From Bacteroidaceae bacterium (GTDB taxonomy: Bacteria > Bacteroidota > Bacteroidia > Bacteroidales > Barnesiellaceae_A), in contig JAFUOV010000006.1 of the NCBI GenBank assembly GCA_017481745.1, positions 1 to 64,000 on the forward strand: 64,000 nucleotides of DNA, written 5' to 3'. The notes below the pieces were generated by a model. That model had not been told where the DNA came from. It saw only the letters and a list, made by a program, of their open reading frames with translations, and ran no database searches. Of this stretch, positions 1 through 8,939 are shown one piece after another. The position numbers were made by a program, and so were the translations under genes. Every line of letters starts with the position of its first letter. Position 1 is the first letter of the stretch.

Positions 1-171
1 GTCTCCTTTTTTTATTTTGTATTGCTGTCGGACGCTCTTTGGGGCTACGCGCCCCTGCCGCTTGGCAATCCCGCGGTGTTTTTCATAATATTATTTCTCT
101 ATTGACCCGAAAAACGTTGCGTTTCTATTTGGATTCTTCACTTTTCGTGTTTTTTATTGTTTTAAAACTGA

Positions 172-207
172 AGTAGCTGTGCAGGGTGGAAATTCTGCAC
201 AGCTACT
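172..207 (-). terminator. Terminator hairpin after ferritin
   Basis: A perfect 13-bp inverted repeat (arms 172-184 and 195-207, 10-base loop) begins 21 bases past the ferritin stop. No long T-run follows on the minus strand, so it is a strong hairpin with a weak tail. Positions 1-171 show no gene or structure I can name. Confidence 0.6.
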
Positions 208-228
208 ATCCGGGATGTATTCATATTG

Positions 229-750
229 TTATTCGGCAGCAGTAAGGGGTGCCGGGGCTGTGTATACTCGTGCTGCGAGTTCTTTGTCGAACATGTATAG
301 TCCGTAGCCATGGTCGCCTATTTTCTTGAGTGCGTCGATGTAGTCGCGTGCGGTTTCTTCTTCTTCTACTTGCTCGTCGATGAACCATTTGAGCATGCTT
401 TGTGATGCGTAGTCTTTTTCTTCCAAGGCTATTGTGTAAAGGTTGTTGATGAGTGAAGATACTACTTTTTCGTGCTCGAGGGTTTTCTCAAATGCGTGTT
501 GTATCGACTCCCAGCTTGTGTCTACTGCATCTATGGGGCGTAGTGTTACCTTGCCGTCGCGCGAGTTTACGTAGTTCATAAAGATGGTTGCGTGGTCTTG
601 TTCTTCTTTGAATTGTACGGCGAACCAGTTTGCTACGCCTTTATATCCTGCGTTCTCGAAGTGCATTGCCATTGAAAGGTAGAGATATGCCGACCAAAAT
701 TCGGCGTTTATTTGGGCATTTAATGCCTCTTCCATTCTTTTGCTTAACAT
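229..750 (-). CDS. ftnA: Non-haem ferritin
   Basis: Iron-storage protein that oxidises ferrous iron at a di-iron centre and stores it as ferric mineral in a 24-subunit cytoplasmic shell. The 173-residue length is normal for bacterial FtnA. Ferroxidase residues fall at the expected places: E17, E50 and H53 in the KEEQDH stretch, E94, Q127 and E130. It is transcribed alone, with a plausible promoter at 790-819 and a hairpin just after the stop. In anaerobic Bacteroidales ferritin usually responds to iron and oxygen, but no operator is evident here. The assignment is secure. Confidence 0.96.
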   Translation of the reverse strand: MLSKRMEEALNAQINAEFWSAYLYLSMAMHFENAGYKGVANWFAVQFKEEQDHATIFMNYVNSRDGKVTLRPIDAVDTSWESIQHAFEKTLEHEKVVSSLINNLYTIALEEKDYASQSMLKWFIDEQVEEEETARDYIDALKKIGDHGYGLYMFDKELAARVYTAPAPLTAAE

Positions 751-789
751 AGTTGTTCTTTTTTAAAGGTTACGTAATTGTTTCTGTTG

Positions 790-819
790 CGAAGATAGGA
801 ATATTTGTTGGATTGTCAA
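790..819 (-). promoter_or_regulatory. Probable ferritin promoter
   Basis: On the minus strand a -7 box TATCTTCG (790-797, one mismatch to TAnnTTTG) lies 18 bases downstream of a CTTG -33-like box (816-819). It sits 39 bases upstream of the ferritin ATG. Confidence 0.5.
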
Positions 820-878
820 GGATTTTTATGTGAAATAATTATAAAATTAGAATAATTCTAAATCACGAGTAGCGCTAC

Positions 879-904
879 CCCCTCTGTATGCTATTACAAA
901 GGGG
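879..904 (-). terminator. Possible terminator after DUF4465 gene
   Basis: A 10-bp stem with one mismatch (arms 879-888 and 895-904, 6-base loop) lies just past the stop of the DUF4465 gene, the last gene of the 6.4-0.9 kb run. Confidence 0.45.
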
Positions 905-911
905 TTGGGCT

Positions 912-1958
912 TTATTGGAGTATTATCTTGTTGCAACCGTTGTTGTGGCGTACAAAATAAATGCCGGGTTGTAAATGACGTAGGTCGAGCACGTGGCTGC
1001 CTGCGGTGAGGCTGGCTTTACATGCGAGTGTGCCTGTGGTTGTGTATAGGGCTATTGTTTGTGCATCGGGTAGTGTGATGTATAGGTCGCCGTTGGCTGC
1101 ATATATGCGGTTTGTGGGGGTGCTGATGTTGCTAACGCTGCCCGATTGTTTTACAACCGATAGCCCGTCCATACATACTATTGCCGCAGTGTTCATGCCG
1201 TATTCGCCTTTGTCCGACGAGTCCATGGTTATATACAGAACATCTATTTCGCCCAGCTCCGAGAGGTCGCACCATGCCCAATGGTCGAGTGTGAAGTTGT
1301 CGCCTTCGTTTATTAAACCATCACTATTACGGTCGCTGTATTGGCGCTCGGCAAGATAGAAGTCTACGCTCTTGGTTGTTTCGGCTTTGATGTTTACGCC
1401 GTTGAATGTTATTTTGTAGTATCCGCCTTCTTGTGCGAGTGGTTGTGCAAAGCCGTCGCCTTCGGTGCAGCCGTAGTATCCCCATGGCGAGTTGCATACG
1501 TAGATACCTTGTGGGATGTATGTTGCGTTGTCTTCGAGGGTTATGTAGCTTGCACCGTATTGACTTGAGGCAAAGCTATATGCGCTGTAATAGTTGATGA
1601 GGAAAGGCTTGCCTTCGATTGCCTCGGCGTTGTACGATTGTTCGCTCTTGGGGTCTACGCCGCCTTTGGCCATACAACCCCACTGATTGGCTGTCCAACC
1701 CGGGGCATCGTAATGGTTCTGGGTGTCGGTGTTGCGGCTTGCTATAAATCCTTCGTAGTAGCCCGGTCCGTAGGGGGCGGTATGCGAGAATACAAAGCCG
1801 TCGGCGCAGAGATTTTCGTTGTTATATATACCATCCCACACTTCGTTTGTGTCGAATGTGAGGGAGTTGTCGCTCAAATCAAGTTGGTGTGTAGGTTGTG
1901 TGGCATAAATGGTTGATGCCATGAATGTAGTAGCCACCAATAGGAATACCTTTTTCAT
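912..1958 (-). CDS. Secreted DUF4465 protein with C-terminal sorting domain
   Basis: 348 residues. A signal peptide (about 1-19, ending near YATQ) is followed by a region rich in Tyr, Gly and Asn that matches the DUF4465 family, a Bacteroidota exported family of unknown function. The last about 75 residues resemble the type-A sorting domain of type IX secretion substrates: a short beta-sandwich with the QPGIYFVR pattern and a basic end. It begins 23 bases after the SGNH-hydrolase gene and is probably the last gene of a four-gene run starting at 6443. It is likely surface-exposed or released; its ligand or substrate cannot be read from the sequence. Confidence 0.8.
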   Translation of the reverse strand: MKKVFLLVATTFMASTIYATQPTHQLDLSDNSLTFDTNEVWDGIYNNENLCADGFVFSHTAPYGPGYYEGFIASRNTDTQNHYDAPGWTANQWGCMAKGGVDPKSEQSYNAEAIEGKPFLINYYSAYSFASSQYGASYITLEDNATYIPQGIYVCNSPWGYYGCTEGDGFAQPLAQEGGYYKITFNGVNIKAETTKSVDFYLAERQYSDRNSDGLINEGDNFTLDHWAWCDLSELGEIDVLYITMDSSDKGEYGMNTAAIVCMDGLSVVKQSGSVSNISTPTNRIYAANGDLYITLPDAQTIALYTTTGTLACKASLTAGSHVLDLRHLQPGIYFVRHNNGCNKIILQ

Positions 1959-1981
1959 ATTATTGTCATTTTATATGGTTG

Positions 1982-4720
1982 TTATTTCATGCTTCGATAT
2001 ACACACTCGGCAAGTCTTCTATATCCATACTGGTTGGGGTGAATCCAATCGCTGTATAGGGAAGAAGAGTTGTATGGTGTAACGCCCGATTTGTTCCACA
2101 AGTCGATGAGTTGTACGCCGTAGTATTGCGCTATCTCTTTGATAGCCTCGTTCTTGGCAAGGCGCAGTGTGTTGAGTTCCTCCCAAGTGCCCAACGAGTT
2201 GTCGTATCGGGTGGCATCTATCTGCATGAGTGTCATGCAATATAGTGTTGCATAGGGGTTTTTTACACAAAGGTGTTGCACAATACCCTTGTATGCCGAG
2301 TAGAATGAGATGCTGTCCTTGGGGTTTACCCAGCTTTCGACAGACTGCCAATTTGTGGCATCTGTCAGGTAGTAGAGGCTTTTGTTATATTTGGTATTGA
2401 TGTGTATAATCATCTTGTCCATTATTGCCGTACCGGCGGTGTTCATATACTCAAGCGCCTCTTCAAGCGAGTTTACGGTGCTGCGGTTGGTTAGGTCGAC
2501 AATCTGTGAGGGGATGAACGGTTCGTCATCTATACTACCCAATTGGTCGACTTTAACCTGATCGTTCTGTCCGCCATAAACCACTATTACGTTGGGCGAG
2601 TAACGTCGTACATCCTGACATCGTATCGACATCGAATTGATATCGTTTGGTGTAATCCATGCGCCGCCGTAGCCCATAGGTCTATATCCGTTCAATCCGT
2701 TTTTGGTTTCCTCTTCGCTCCAAGTGAGTCCCAACCACTCGACAAGCCATTGTTGCCAATGCTTTCCGCGGTTGCCACTGTTGGTGGTGTAGCTATCGCC
2801 CAGCGTAACCAACTTTCGGCCGGCGTAGCAGCTTTGGTTGCTTTCGAGTTGAGCTACTCTTTCGGAGTTGTCGTAAACCATATCATTGACGGCAAATCCT
2901 TGTTGTACGCTGCTTGTGCCTTGTGCTGTTTGCCAATTCACGATAAAGTAGTTGGCATTGGCAGGAGCTGTTTGTTGCGAGATAACTATTTCGCGCGAAG
3001 TATTACCACCGGTATCTACATCGCCAAGGTCATATCCCACAACATCGTTAAACGAGGCATCGCTATAATAGACTATTACAGGCGTGATATTCGACTGGCT
3101 GTATGTGCCATAAGATTTTATCTTGTATACGTTCTGTTCCAAGGCAATAAATCGTGTGTGGCGATAGCCCGAGTTTATGACACGCTTGCCGTTGCAGCCT
3201 ACGTATGCACCTATGTAGGCAAAGGTGTTGTCTAACGTCTTATAGTTGTATTTGACAGAGGTGTCGATAAAATTTTCGATGGGGTTGCGTATCTTCAACC
3301 CTACGTTCTCTTTTTTCTCTAACACCATGTTGACCGAGAAATATTGAGCCGAAACGGGTATTTCGTCGGTAGAGAAGTCAAAGGTTTGTTTCTGCCAGGT
3401 TTCGGATGTAAGAGTGTCTCCAGCAAACGGCAAGCGCGATTGTGGGTCGGGCGATGAGTAGAACGATATAGCCGGGTATTTTGCATTGCCGTATGCTGTA
3501 ACAAACCAACTTTCGCCCAAAGGAATGAGTGGAGTATGCACCATGCCCAAGTCAGATACTTCGCTTCCGTCGTAATCGAGCGCCCCGGTCTGCGAGAAGA
3601 GTTCGTTGTGCGCAACGTAGAACCAAGCACCAAAAGTAGACATGTCTTGCATACCCTTTTTTACATCGTTAACGAGGGTGTCGATGCGGGCTATTTCGGC
3701 TTTCATCATGTCTATATCTTTGCTTGTCAGCAATAGTTGCATCCAAGAGCTGTCGTTACTCCATGTGTCATCGTCGCACTTGGTAGCGATATATTGTTCG
3801 TTGACAACATTTTCGTTGTTGAAGTACGATATGATAAGACCCTGTCGGCGGTGCTCCTCGGGAACTTGCAATCGTGTTGCCGAGTTGTTGTCGGCGTAGG
3901 GTAGAGTGAGGTTGCCATAATATCCGTAGCTGCTCCATGCACTCGATTTGTTCCATTGTGCGGTGTCGCTGTGTGCAAATTGCATGCTGCGCCAGTTGAG
4001 GGTGTCGCTGCGGAATGTTACAACCAAACCGGTGCGGCGCAATCTTTGAGGTACGACTTGTCGCGCCGACGAGTCGGTATGATAGGCATTTACCAACGGA
4101 GCATATGCTGTGGCATTGAAGAATGTAGCTTCGTGTGCCAAAGAGTCGGTTTTTGCCTTCAGTAGAGCCTCGTCGGCTTGTATGTCGGATGTTATTAGGC
4201 ACAACGAGTCTACAACGAGCAGGGTAGAGTCGGATGTTTTATATAGTGTAGACACCGATATAGCCAAGTCGTCGGCAAGCAGTGCGGTTTGATGTTGAGC
4301 CTCGCCTATCGAGTCTATCTTATATTCTATGTCGTCTTGCCCTTTGACACGATGTGCATATAGCGCATAAGGCACCGAGGTGAGCTTTGTCTCAGCTATG
4401 GTTGAGCCATCCAATATGCTGCGCATCGCGATGTTGCCGGCGCCCCAATCTATTTGCTCAAAGTCGCCTACTACGGCTGTACCGTTACCGGGGTTCAATG
4501 CAAAGAAACCGCTTGGATTGGTTGTGATAGTGTGTGTTTCGCTATACACAATGTCATCGCCTTGCACAAACTCAAGTGTAAGCACCGCCTCGGCATTGGG
4601 GCGAACAGAGCCATCTCTGTTTTTCAAAACTCCTTGATAGTTGAGCACTTCCGACGATTGGGCTTGCAGCAGGAGGGTTACTACCAATGCTATAAAGAGA
4701 ATAGTTATTGTCTTTTTCAT
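1982..4720 (-). CDS. Exported fibre-like protein with C-terminal SGNH/GDSL hydrolase
   Basis: 912 residues from the ATG at 4720. A longer frame exists upstream but overlaps the preceding gene and lacks a signal peptide, whereas the chosen start gives MKKTITILFIALVV. Residues about 20-130 are the Bacteroidota N-terminal module found on tail-fibre-like and collagen-like surface proteins (NYQGVLK, later SVPYALYAH). The middle is a long region with sandwich-like segments. The last about 280 residues form an SGNH hydrolase, with the block I GDSY serine, a GGQND block and the C-terminal DWIHPN Asp-His pair. It is probably a surface esterase or deacetylase, perhaps acting on acetylated glycans. Only 4 bp separate it from the gene upstream. 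Confidence 0.8.
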   Translation of the reverse strand: MKKTITILFIALVVTLLLQAQSSEVLNYQGVLKNRDGSVRPNAEAVLTLEFVQGDDIVYSETHTITTNPSGFFALNPGNGTAVVGDFEQIDWGAGNIAMRSILDGSTIAETKLTSVPYALYAHRVKGQDDIEYKIDSIGEAQHQTALLADDLAISVSTLYKTSDSTLLVVDSLCLITSDIQADEALLKAKTDSLAHEATFFNATAYAPLVNAYHTDSSARQVVPQRLRRTGLVVTFRSDTLNWRSMQFAHSDTAQWNKSSAWSSYGYYGNLTLPYADNNSATRLQVPEEHRRQGLIISYFNNENVVNEQYIATKCDDDTWSNDSSWMQLLLTSKDIDMMKAEIARIDTLVNDVKKGMQDMSTFGAWFYVAHNELFSQTGALDYDGSEVSDLGMVHTPLIPLGESWFVTAYGNAKYPAISFYSSPDPQSRLPFAGDTLTSETWQKQTFDFSTDEIPVSAQYFSVNMVLEKKENVGLKIRNPIENFIDTSVKYNYKTLDNTFAYIGAYVGCNGKRVINSGYRHTRFIALEQNVYKIKSYGTYSQSNITPVIVYYSDASFNDVVGYDLGDVDTGGNTSREIVISQQTAPANANYFIVNWQTAQGTSSVQQGFAVNDMVYDNSERVAQLESNQSCYAGRKLVTLGDSYTTNSGNRGKHWQQWLVEWLGLTWSEEETKNGLNGYRPMGYGGAWITPNDINSMSIRCQDVRRYSPNVIVVYGGQNDQVKVDQLGSIDDEPFIPSQIVDLTNRSTVNSLEEALEYMNTAGTAIMDKMIIHINTKYNKSLYYLTDATNWQSVESWVNPKDSISFYSAYKGIVQHLCVKNPYATLYCMTLMQIDATRYDNSLGTWEELNTLRLAKNEAIKEIAQYYGVQLIDLWNKSGVTPYNSSSLYSDWIHPNQYGYRRLAECVYRSMK

Positions 4721-4724
4721 AATC

Positions 4725-5192
4725 TTATTTTTTAAACCACTTTGTGATAAAGGGTATGTGATCGGGTATGCCCGATACACGCAGTATATATACACCGGCA
4801 GGGAGCCCGGTGTAATGCACAAAATATGGTGTTGTTGTAATAGTTCCTTGCAAGTGCACAACTCCGTCCATGCCACATATTGCGTATTGCGGATTGTGTT
4901 GCAGCATCTCTTGAGCCATGAATATAGTGGCTTGCTGCAAATTGTTGTCGAAGTGTGCTTGAATTGAGGTCTTGTTGGTCAGTTGCTCCTCGCTGCTGAA
5001 CATCGAATAATACAACGACGGCAGAAAGCCTATTACAGCCGGCTCGGTATAGCTTGTCGCCATCTCGCCCAATACAAAGTCGAGCGGCGATGAGGTGTCG
5101 ATATGTGCACCGGAGGCAAAAATGTGTTGGCTCATACCTTGCAAGCATGACAATAATAAGCAGCACAATATGTAATAACGTATTTTTTGCAT
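4725..5192 (-). CDS. Short exported protein with sorting-type C-terminus
   Basis: 155 residues with a signal peptide (about 1-21, ending GMSQ). Residues about 25-55 contain the FVLGEMATS pattern typical of small Bacteroidota proteins of the FATSG..TVGE type, which usually carry a type IX sorting domain. The C-terminal LPAGVYILRVSG fits such a domain but is short. It lies 6 bp after the metallophosphoesterase and 4 bp before the SGNH gene, so the three are almost certainly co-transcribed. Its function is unknown; partnership with the fibre-like hydrolase is inferred only from position. Confidence 0.7.
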   Translation of the reverse strand: MQKIRYYILCCLLLSCLQGMSQHIFASGAHIDTSSPLDFVLGEMATSYTEPAVIGFLPSLYYSMFSSEEQLTNKTSIQAHFDNNLQQATIFMAQEMLQHNPQYAICGMDGVVHLQGTITTTPYFVHYTGLPAGVYILRVSGIPDHIPFITKWFKK

Positions 5193-5198
5193 CTCACA

Positions 5199-6443
5199 TC
5201 AAAGCACAAGCGTTTTACCATTTTGTTTGACACACTTCACACTATCAATCATTTCGCCGCAACTTGTATACGTGCGCATCAGCATCGTGTCGGCTGCACA
5301 GTCGATATATTGATAGTACCTTGCATCGTTGTCGTACACCTCCACCTCGGTATTGCGGTGTCTGTATTTCTTGGGCGAGCAATGGCTGATGGTGTATATA
5401 GGCGTTGCATCGTCATCGTTGTGCGGATGGATGCGGGCGTAGCCATGTTCGTGTCCCGATAGTACAAGGTCTACTGCATCGCGCTCCAATATGGGTGTCA
5501 GTAGCCACCGTAGAAGTATGTTATTGCTCTTGCGACGAATTGAGTATGGAGGATGGTGCAATACCACAATCTTCCATGTAGCAGTCGACTCTGACAACGC
5601 ATCCTGCAACTTTTTGCGCTGCTCGATAAGTCGCACAACATCGCAATGGCTATCGAGCATAAATAGTTCTATATTGTCGTAGCGCATTGTGTTGAAACAA
5701 TAATCATTGCTGTTATATACATTTGCGAAGTAGGCAAAGTGCAAAGGGAAACGCTCTTCGCATACTTTATACAGCCCCTTCAGATATTCATGATTGCCAC
5801 TTACAGCCATCACAGGATATGAAGTGGCAAAAGGCGATATGCCCGAAAACAATTCGTCCCAATACAACTCCTGAGGACGATGTATAAGATCGCCTCCTAA
5901 CAAGAAAAATTCGTTGTCGGCATGACGTTGCACAATCTGTTGGGTGATATCTTTTGTAACACCGCCTATCGTATCTTGAATATCGCCTATAAAGACAAAG
6001 CGGGCAATGCTGTCGTTCATATTGCCAACGGCGAAATCGTACCATTGCGACTGAACATCTCGATGTACTATCCGGTAAGAATATCTGCCCGATACAGGTG
6101 TGGGTATCGCAGCACTATAAAAAACCGACGAACCACTTGGCGAAGAGTGTTTGGTAGCCTTTGCCTCTACTCTGTACAGCCTGTCGAGTGTAGCCATTGT
6201 GTCGCCGATATAGCCATATTCCACAAAGGCTTCTTGCACCATTGTGTCGCATTGCCACGTAACCAATCGGCTCAAGGCATCGTTGCCCATTGTCAGCAAG
6301 ACATGATGAGGTGTGTGGGGTGTATGATAGGCGGGCTCGGGATAATTGCCAAACCAAACATCCCAACGCGATGAAAGCAGCCACGTCGCAGCACAAACGA
6401 GTGCTACAACCAATGCAATGCCTATTTTACCCTTTTTCTTCAT
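5199..6443 (-). CDS. Exported calcineurin-like metallophosphoesterase
   Basis: 414 residues with an N-terminal hydrophobic segment (about 7-24) acting as signal or anchor. A fibronectin-III-like N-domain (about 45-140), as in purple acid phosphatases, precedes a full metallophosphoesterase core: GDIQD (153-157), GGDLIHR (183-189), GNHEY (216-220), HHPPY (296-300) and GHEHGY (330-335). These supply the two-metal ligands and the catalytic His. It probably hydrolyses phosphomonoesters in the periplasm or at the surface. It is the first gene of the 6.4-0.9 kb run. Its ATG lies only 5 bases from a -7-like box in a repeat element, so its mRNA may have almost no leader. Confidence 0.88.
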   Translation of the reverse strand: MKKKGKIGIALVVALVCAATWLLSSRWDVWFGNYPEPAYHTPHTPHHVLLTMGNDALSRLVTWQCDTMVQEAFVEYGYIGDTMATLDRLYRVEAKATKHSSPSGSSVFYSAAIPTPVSGRYSYRIVHRDVQSQWYDFAVGNMNDSIARFVFIGDIQDTIGGVTKDITQQIVQRHADNEFFLLGGDLIHRPQELYWDELFSGISPFATSYPVMAVSGNHEYLKGLYKVCEERFPLHFAYFANVYNSNDYCFNTMRYDNIELFMLDSHCDVVRLIEQRKKLQDALSESTATWKIVVLHHPPYSIRRKSNNILLRWLLTPILERDAVDLVLSGHEHGYARIHPHNDDDATPIYTISHCSPKKYRHRNTEVEVYDNDARYYQYIDCAADTMLMRTYTSCGEMIDSVKCVKQNGKTLVL

Positions 6444-6448
6444 ATTTG

Positions 6449-6520
6449 CAAAGATAGTGAAAGGAGAATGAACAAAAAACTAATTTAATTTAGTTTTTGT
6501 TTTGAGCCGCATCCTATCTT
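6449..6520 (-). repeat. Dispersed repeat carrying a -7 box
   Basis: The element begins CAAAGATAG and ends CTATCTT, giving short inverted ends. It has an internal AT-rich inverted repeat (about 6471-6501) followed by GAGCCGC. It resembles the element at 28035-28104. On the minus strand its left edge reads TATCTTTG, a good -7 box facing the metallophosphoesterase gene. Confidence 0.6.
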
Positions 6521-6523
6521 CTA

Positions 6524-6560
6524 CAAAGATAGTGAAAGGTGTGTGAATAGAGAACAAGTC
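6524..6560 (-). repeat. Partial second copy of the repeat
   Basis: A second CAAAGATAGTGAAAGG start follows immediately after the first copy and diverges after about 35 bases. It supplies another TATCTTTG box on the minus strand (6524-6531). Confidence 0.5.
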
Positions 6561-6712
6561 GGCTCGATTTTCTTTGTCAAAACACACTTAGGACTATGTT
6601 GTTTGATCTACATCAACCGTAGACCGAGAAAGATTTTTCTTTCTCTTTGCTAATAGTCGTTTTAAATTTTGATGTGCTTTTGCACTTTCTGCCGGAATTT
6701 ATTCTTTGTTGT

Positions 6713-8038
6713 TTATCTTATAATGTCTTTCAATATATCTTTCAGCAAGAAAGGTATAACCCCGATGTAAATTATACCATCCTCATCTATCCAAGGTTTG
6801 CGATTTCCATCCAATACAACAATCTTTCGAAAGAAATCGCCGGTATTCCTCAGTGAAAATGTTTCTTGGTCTTTTTTCTCGTGAGTGTCTACATTCAATG
6901 CCGATTGAATATAAACTTTTTCATTGCCTATGTTTACAACAAAGTCAATTTCATATTGTGATTGTCTGCGTTTCCCGTCGATAACGCGTGATAATTCTAC
7001 AACTCCTACATCAACAGAATATCCCCTACGGATGAGCTCATTATAGATTAAATTTTCCATCAAATGCGAACGCTCTTGCTGACGGAAGTTTAATCGAGCA
7101 TTTCTTAATCCCAAGTCCATTGCATAGTATTTCTGGATTGTGTCAAAATATTTACGACCTTTAACGTTCCAACGTTTAGCACTTTGGAATAGATACGAAT
7201 CCTCTAAATAATCCAAATAATTCTTTATTGTATTATGAGATGTTTTTTGTCCCATAAGAGAGCCTGCTGTATTGGCAAGTTTATTAGGATTTGTCAATGA
7301 ACCAACGGAAGATGAAAGAGCATCAACCAAGGCACTCAGTATATTGTCATCTTTAAGTTGGTAACGTTCTACAATATCTTTAATATACACATTGGTAAAA
7401 AGACCTTGCAAGTATTTGCGCTTTTCATTCTCTTCAGGTTCTAAAACAGCTAAGGGCATACCGCCATACGTCAAGTACTCTTCAAAAGCATCTGACTTTT
7501 CCATCTCAACCGCCGAGAAATATTCGGCAAATGACAAAGGATACACCTTTATTTCACAACCTCTATCACGAAAATTAGTTACAATATCCTTTGATAGCAT
7601 TTTTGAGTTTGAGCCGGTTATATATACGTCAAGGTTGGGGCGAGCCATCAAGTCATTCAAAATATCATAGAAAGTAGTATAAAGCATATCTCTATCTTCT
7701 TCCGGAACCAAGGATTCATTAATGTCGGTATTCTTCACCTTATACGATAGCTGAATTTCATCTATCAGTACATAAAACTTCCTTTTCAAATCTGTTGTCT
7801 GCGATAGTATGTAATCATACAACAAATTTGGATTACGATATTGTATGTCCGATTTTCTATCAAGTGCTACTTCTATGAAATCTTTTTCATCAACCCCCTC
7901 CTTTATCAAGTGTTGCTTGAACAGATTTGATAGTAAAAATGATTTACCACAACGTCTGATGCCGGTGATAATCTTAACTTTCCCATTCCAACGTTTTGCA
8001 AGGAGATTGTCGATATATTCTTGTCTATCTATAACCAT
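6713..8038 (-). CDS. AAA ATPase with DUF4143 domain
   Basis: 441 residues. The N-terminal ATPase domain has Walker A GIRRCGKS (26-33) and Walker B LIDEIQL (near 95), followed by an arginine-containing ITGSN segment. The C-terminal half is the DUF4143 domain (ENLIYNELIRRGYSV) with an EIDFVV stretch resembling a degenerate PD-(D/E)XK fold. Such proteins are common and often duplicated in Bacteroidota; their substrate is unknown. The gene stands alone, with its own well-formed promoter at 8098-8129 and an inverted repeat in the leader that may be an operator or RNA hairpin. Confidence 0.88.
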   Translation of the reverse strand: MVIDRQEYIDNLLAKRWNGKVKIITGIRRCGKSFLLSNLFKQHLIKEGVDEKDFIEVALDRKSDIQYRNPNLLYDYILSQTTDLKRKFYVLIDEIQLSYKVKNTDINESLVPEEDRDMLYTTFYDILNDLMARPNLDVYITGSNSKMLSKDIVTNFRDRGCEIKVYPLSFAEYFSAVEMEKSDAFEEYLTYGGMPLAVLEPEENEKRKYLQGLFTNVYIKDIVERYQLKDDNILSALVDALSSSVGSLTNPNKLANTAGSLMGQKTSHNTIKNYLDYLEDSYLFQSAKRWNVKGRKYFDTIQKYYAMDLGLRNARLNFRQQERSHLMENLIYNELIRRGYSVDVGVVELSRVIDGKRRQSQYEIDFVVNIGNEKVYIQSALNVDTHEKKDQETFSLRNTGDFFRKIVVLDGNRKPWIDEDGIIYIGVIPFLLKDILKDIIR

Positions 8039-8058
8039 AGCTATAATTTTTTGTATTC

Positions 8059-8096
8059 ACTGACAAAATTGTTGTGTCTGCGACCATTTTGTCAGT
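8059..8096. repeat. 11-bp inverted repeat in ATPase leader
   Basis: Perfect arms ACTGACAAAAT (8059-8069) and its complement (8086-8096) with a 16-base spacer. The arms lie between the -7 box and the ATG of the AAA ATPase and span the predicted transcription start, as an operator would. Confidence 0.6.
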
Positions 8097-8097
8097 G

Positions 8098-8129
8098 CAA
8101 AGATAATAACTGTCTCATTAATTTGCAAA
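8098..8129 (-). promoter_or_regulatory. Promoter of the AAA ATPase
   Basis: Minus-strand TTTG (8126-8129), 20-base spacer, TATCTTTG (8098-8105): an exact match to the Bacteroidota housekeeping promoter. The rest of the gap up to 8345 is AT-rich and shows nothing I can name. Confidence 0.75.
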
Positions 8130-8345
8130 TACTGAAATTAATATTGTGCCATAGAATTACCTAATAATGCAATTGACACAGTGTATAATGTTGGCGTATA
8201 ATGGTCTTCGGTGTATTGTGTGCCCTTACACTCAAGACTATGCCAAAGTATAGGATGATGCTGAATTGATGTGGCAAAAGCAGCCACTATATATGCTCAA
8301 AACAAGATTTTATGCGATAAAATAGGTTTATTCGGTTTAAATAAG

Positions 8346-8353
8346 TATCTTCG
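8346..8353 (+). promoter_or_regulatory. Possible -7 box
   Basis: TATCTTCG lies 23 bases upstream of the ATG at 8377 and matches TAnnTTTG with one change. No convincing -33 box is present. Confidence 0.35.
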
Positions 8354-8376
8354 CTGCCGAAATAGTGTAATGAAAT

Positions 8377-8853
8377 ATGGCATACAATTATAGCATAACA
8401 CTCGATGAGTTGTACCGCGCCGTAGGTCGTGAGGTGTATGAGCAATGTATTGAGAACAATTCATTGGCTCGTATCGACGAGCGTGGGCTATTCCCAACCC
8501 CCTACTGCAAAGCCGATTATGAAGTGGGTGGTCGTGCGCGTGGACAGAACTTTGCTTCGTTGCAACTTGCCTGCGAAGTGATAGACGAAAATGGTAACGT
8601 TATAGCACGTGAGGGGTTCTCTACCTTTGCCGAGATGAACGTTGAGATATGCGACTTGCTCAACGAGTTTCCCGATGGACACTTTACACAAGTAGTGATA
8701 CAATTGGTGGCGTTTGTCAATATATACAAAACGATGAATGACGATTATTATAGTGCTCGTGTGGTTTCAAATGTTATTGAGATATCGCTCGACGATGCGC
8801 CCAATCGTGTTGTGCGTATAGATTGCCAGCGCTTGCTACATCCCAAGAAATAA
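8377..8853 (+). CDS. Conserved-looking protein of unknown function
   Basis: 158 residues, no signal peptide and no membrane segment, so probably cytoplasmic. I do not recognise a family. The composition is that of a globular alpha/beta protein with acidic and aromatic residues spread throughout, and the codon use is like its neighbours. It stands alone between a divergent ATPase gene and a convergent Lrp regulator, with a -7-like box upstream and a strong terminator after it. These signals argue that the frame is a real gene. Confidence 0.75.
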   Translation: MAYNYSITLDELYRAVGREVYEQCIENNSLARIDERGLFPTPYCKADYEVGGRARGQNFASLQLACEVIDENGNVIAREGFSTFAEMNVEICDLLNEFPDGHFTQVVIQLVAFVNIYKTMNDDYYSARVVSNVIEISLDDAPNRVVRIDCQRLLHPKK

Positions 8854-8873
8854 CGACTTCCTGATATGAAATA

Positions 8874-8907
8874 AAAAATGGGACACATGCCAATGTGTCC
8901 CATTTTT
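8874..8907. terminator. Bidirectional terminator
   Basis: A perfect 15-bp stem (8874-8888 and 8893-8907) with a 4-base loop. The A-run on the left and T-run on the right serve the convergent orphan gene and Lrp gene. Confidence 0.92.
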
Positions 8908-8939
8908 ATCTGTTAGGATGTAGTAACAACTTGTAGTGT

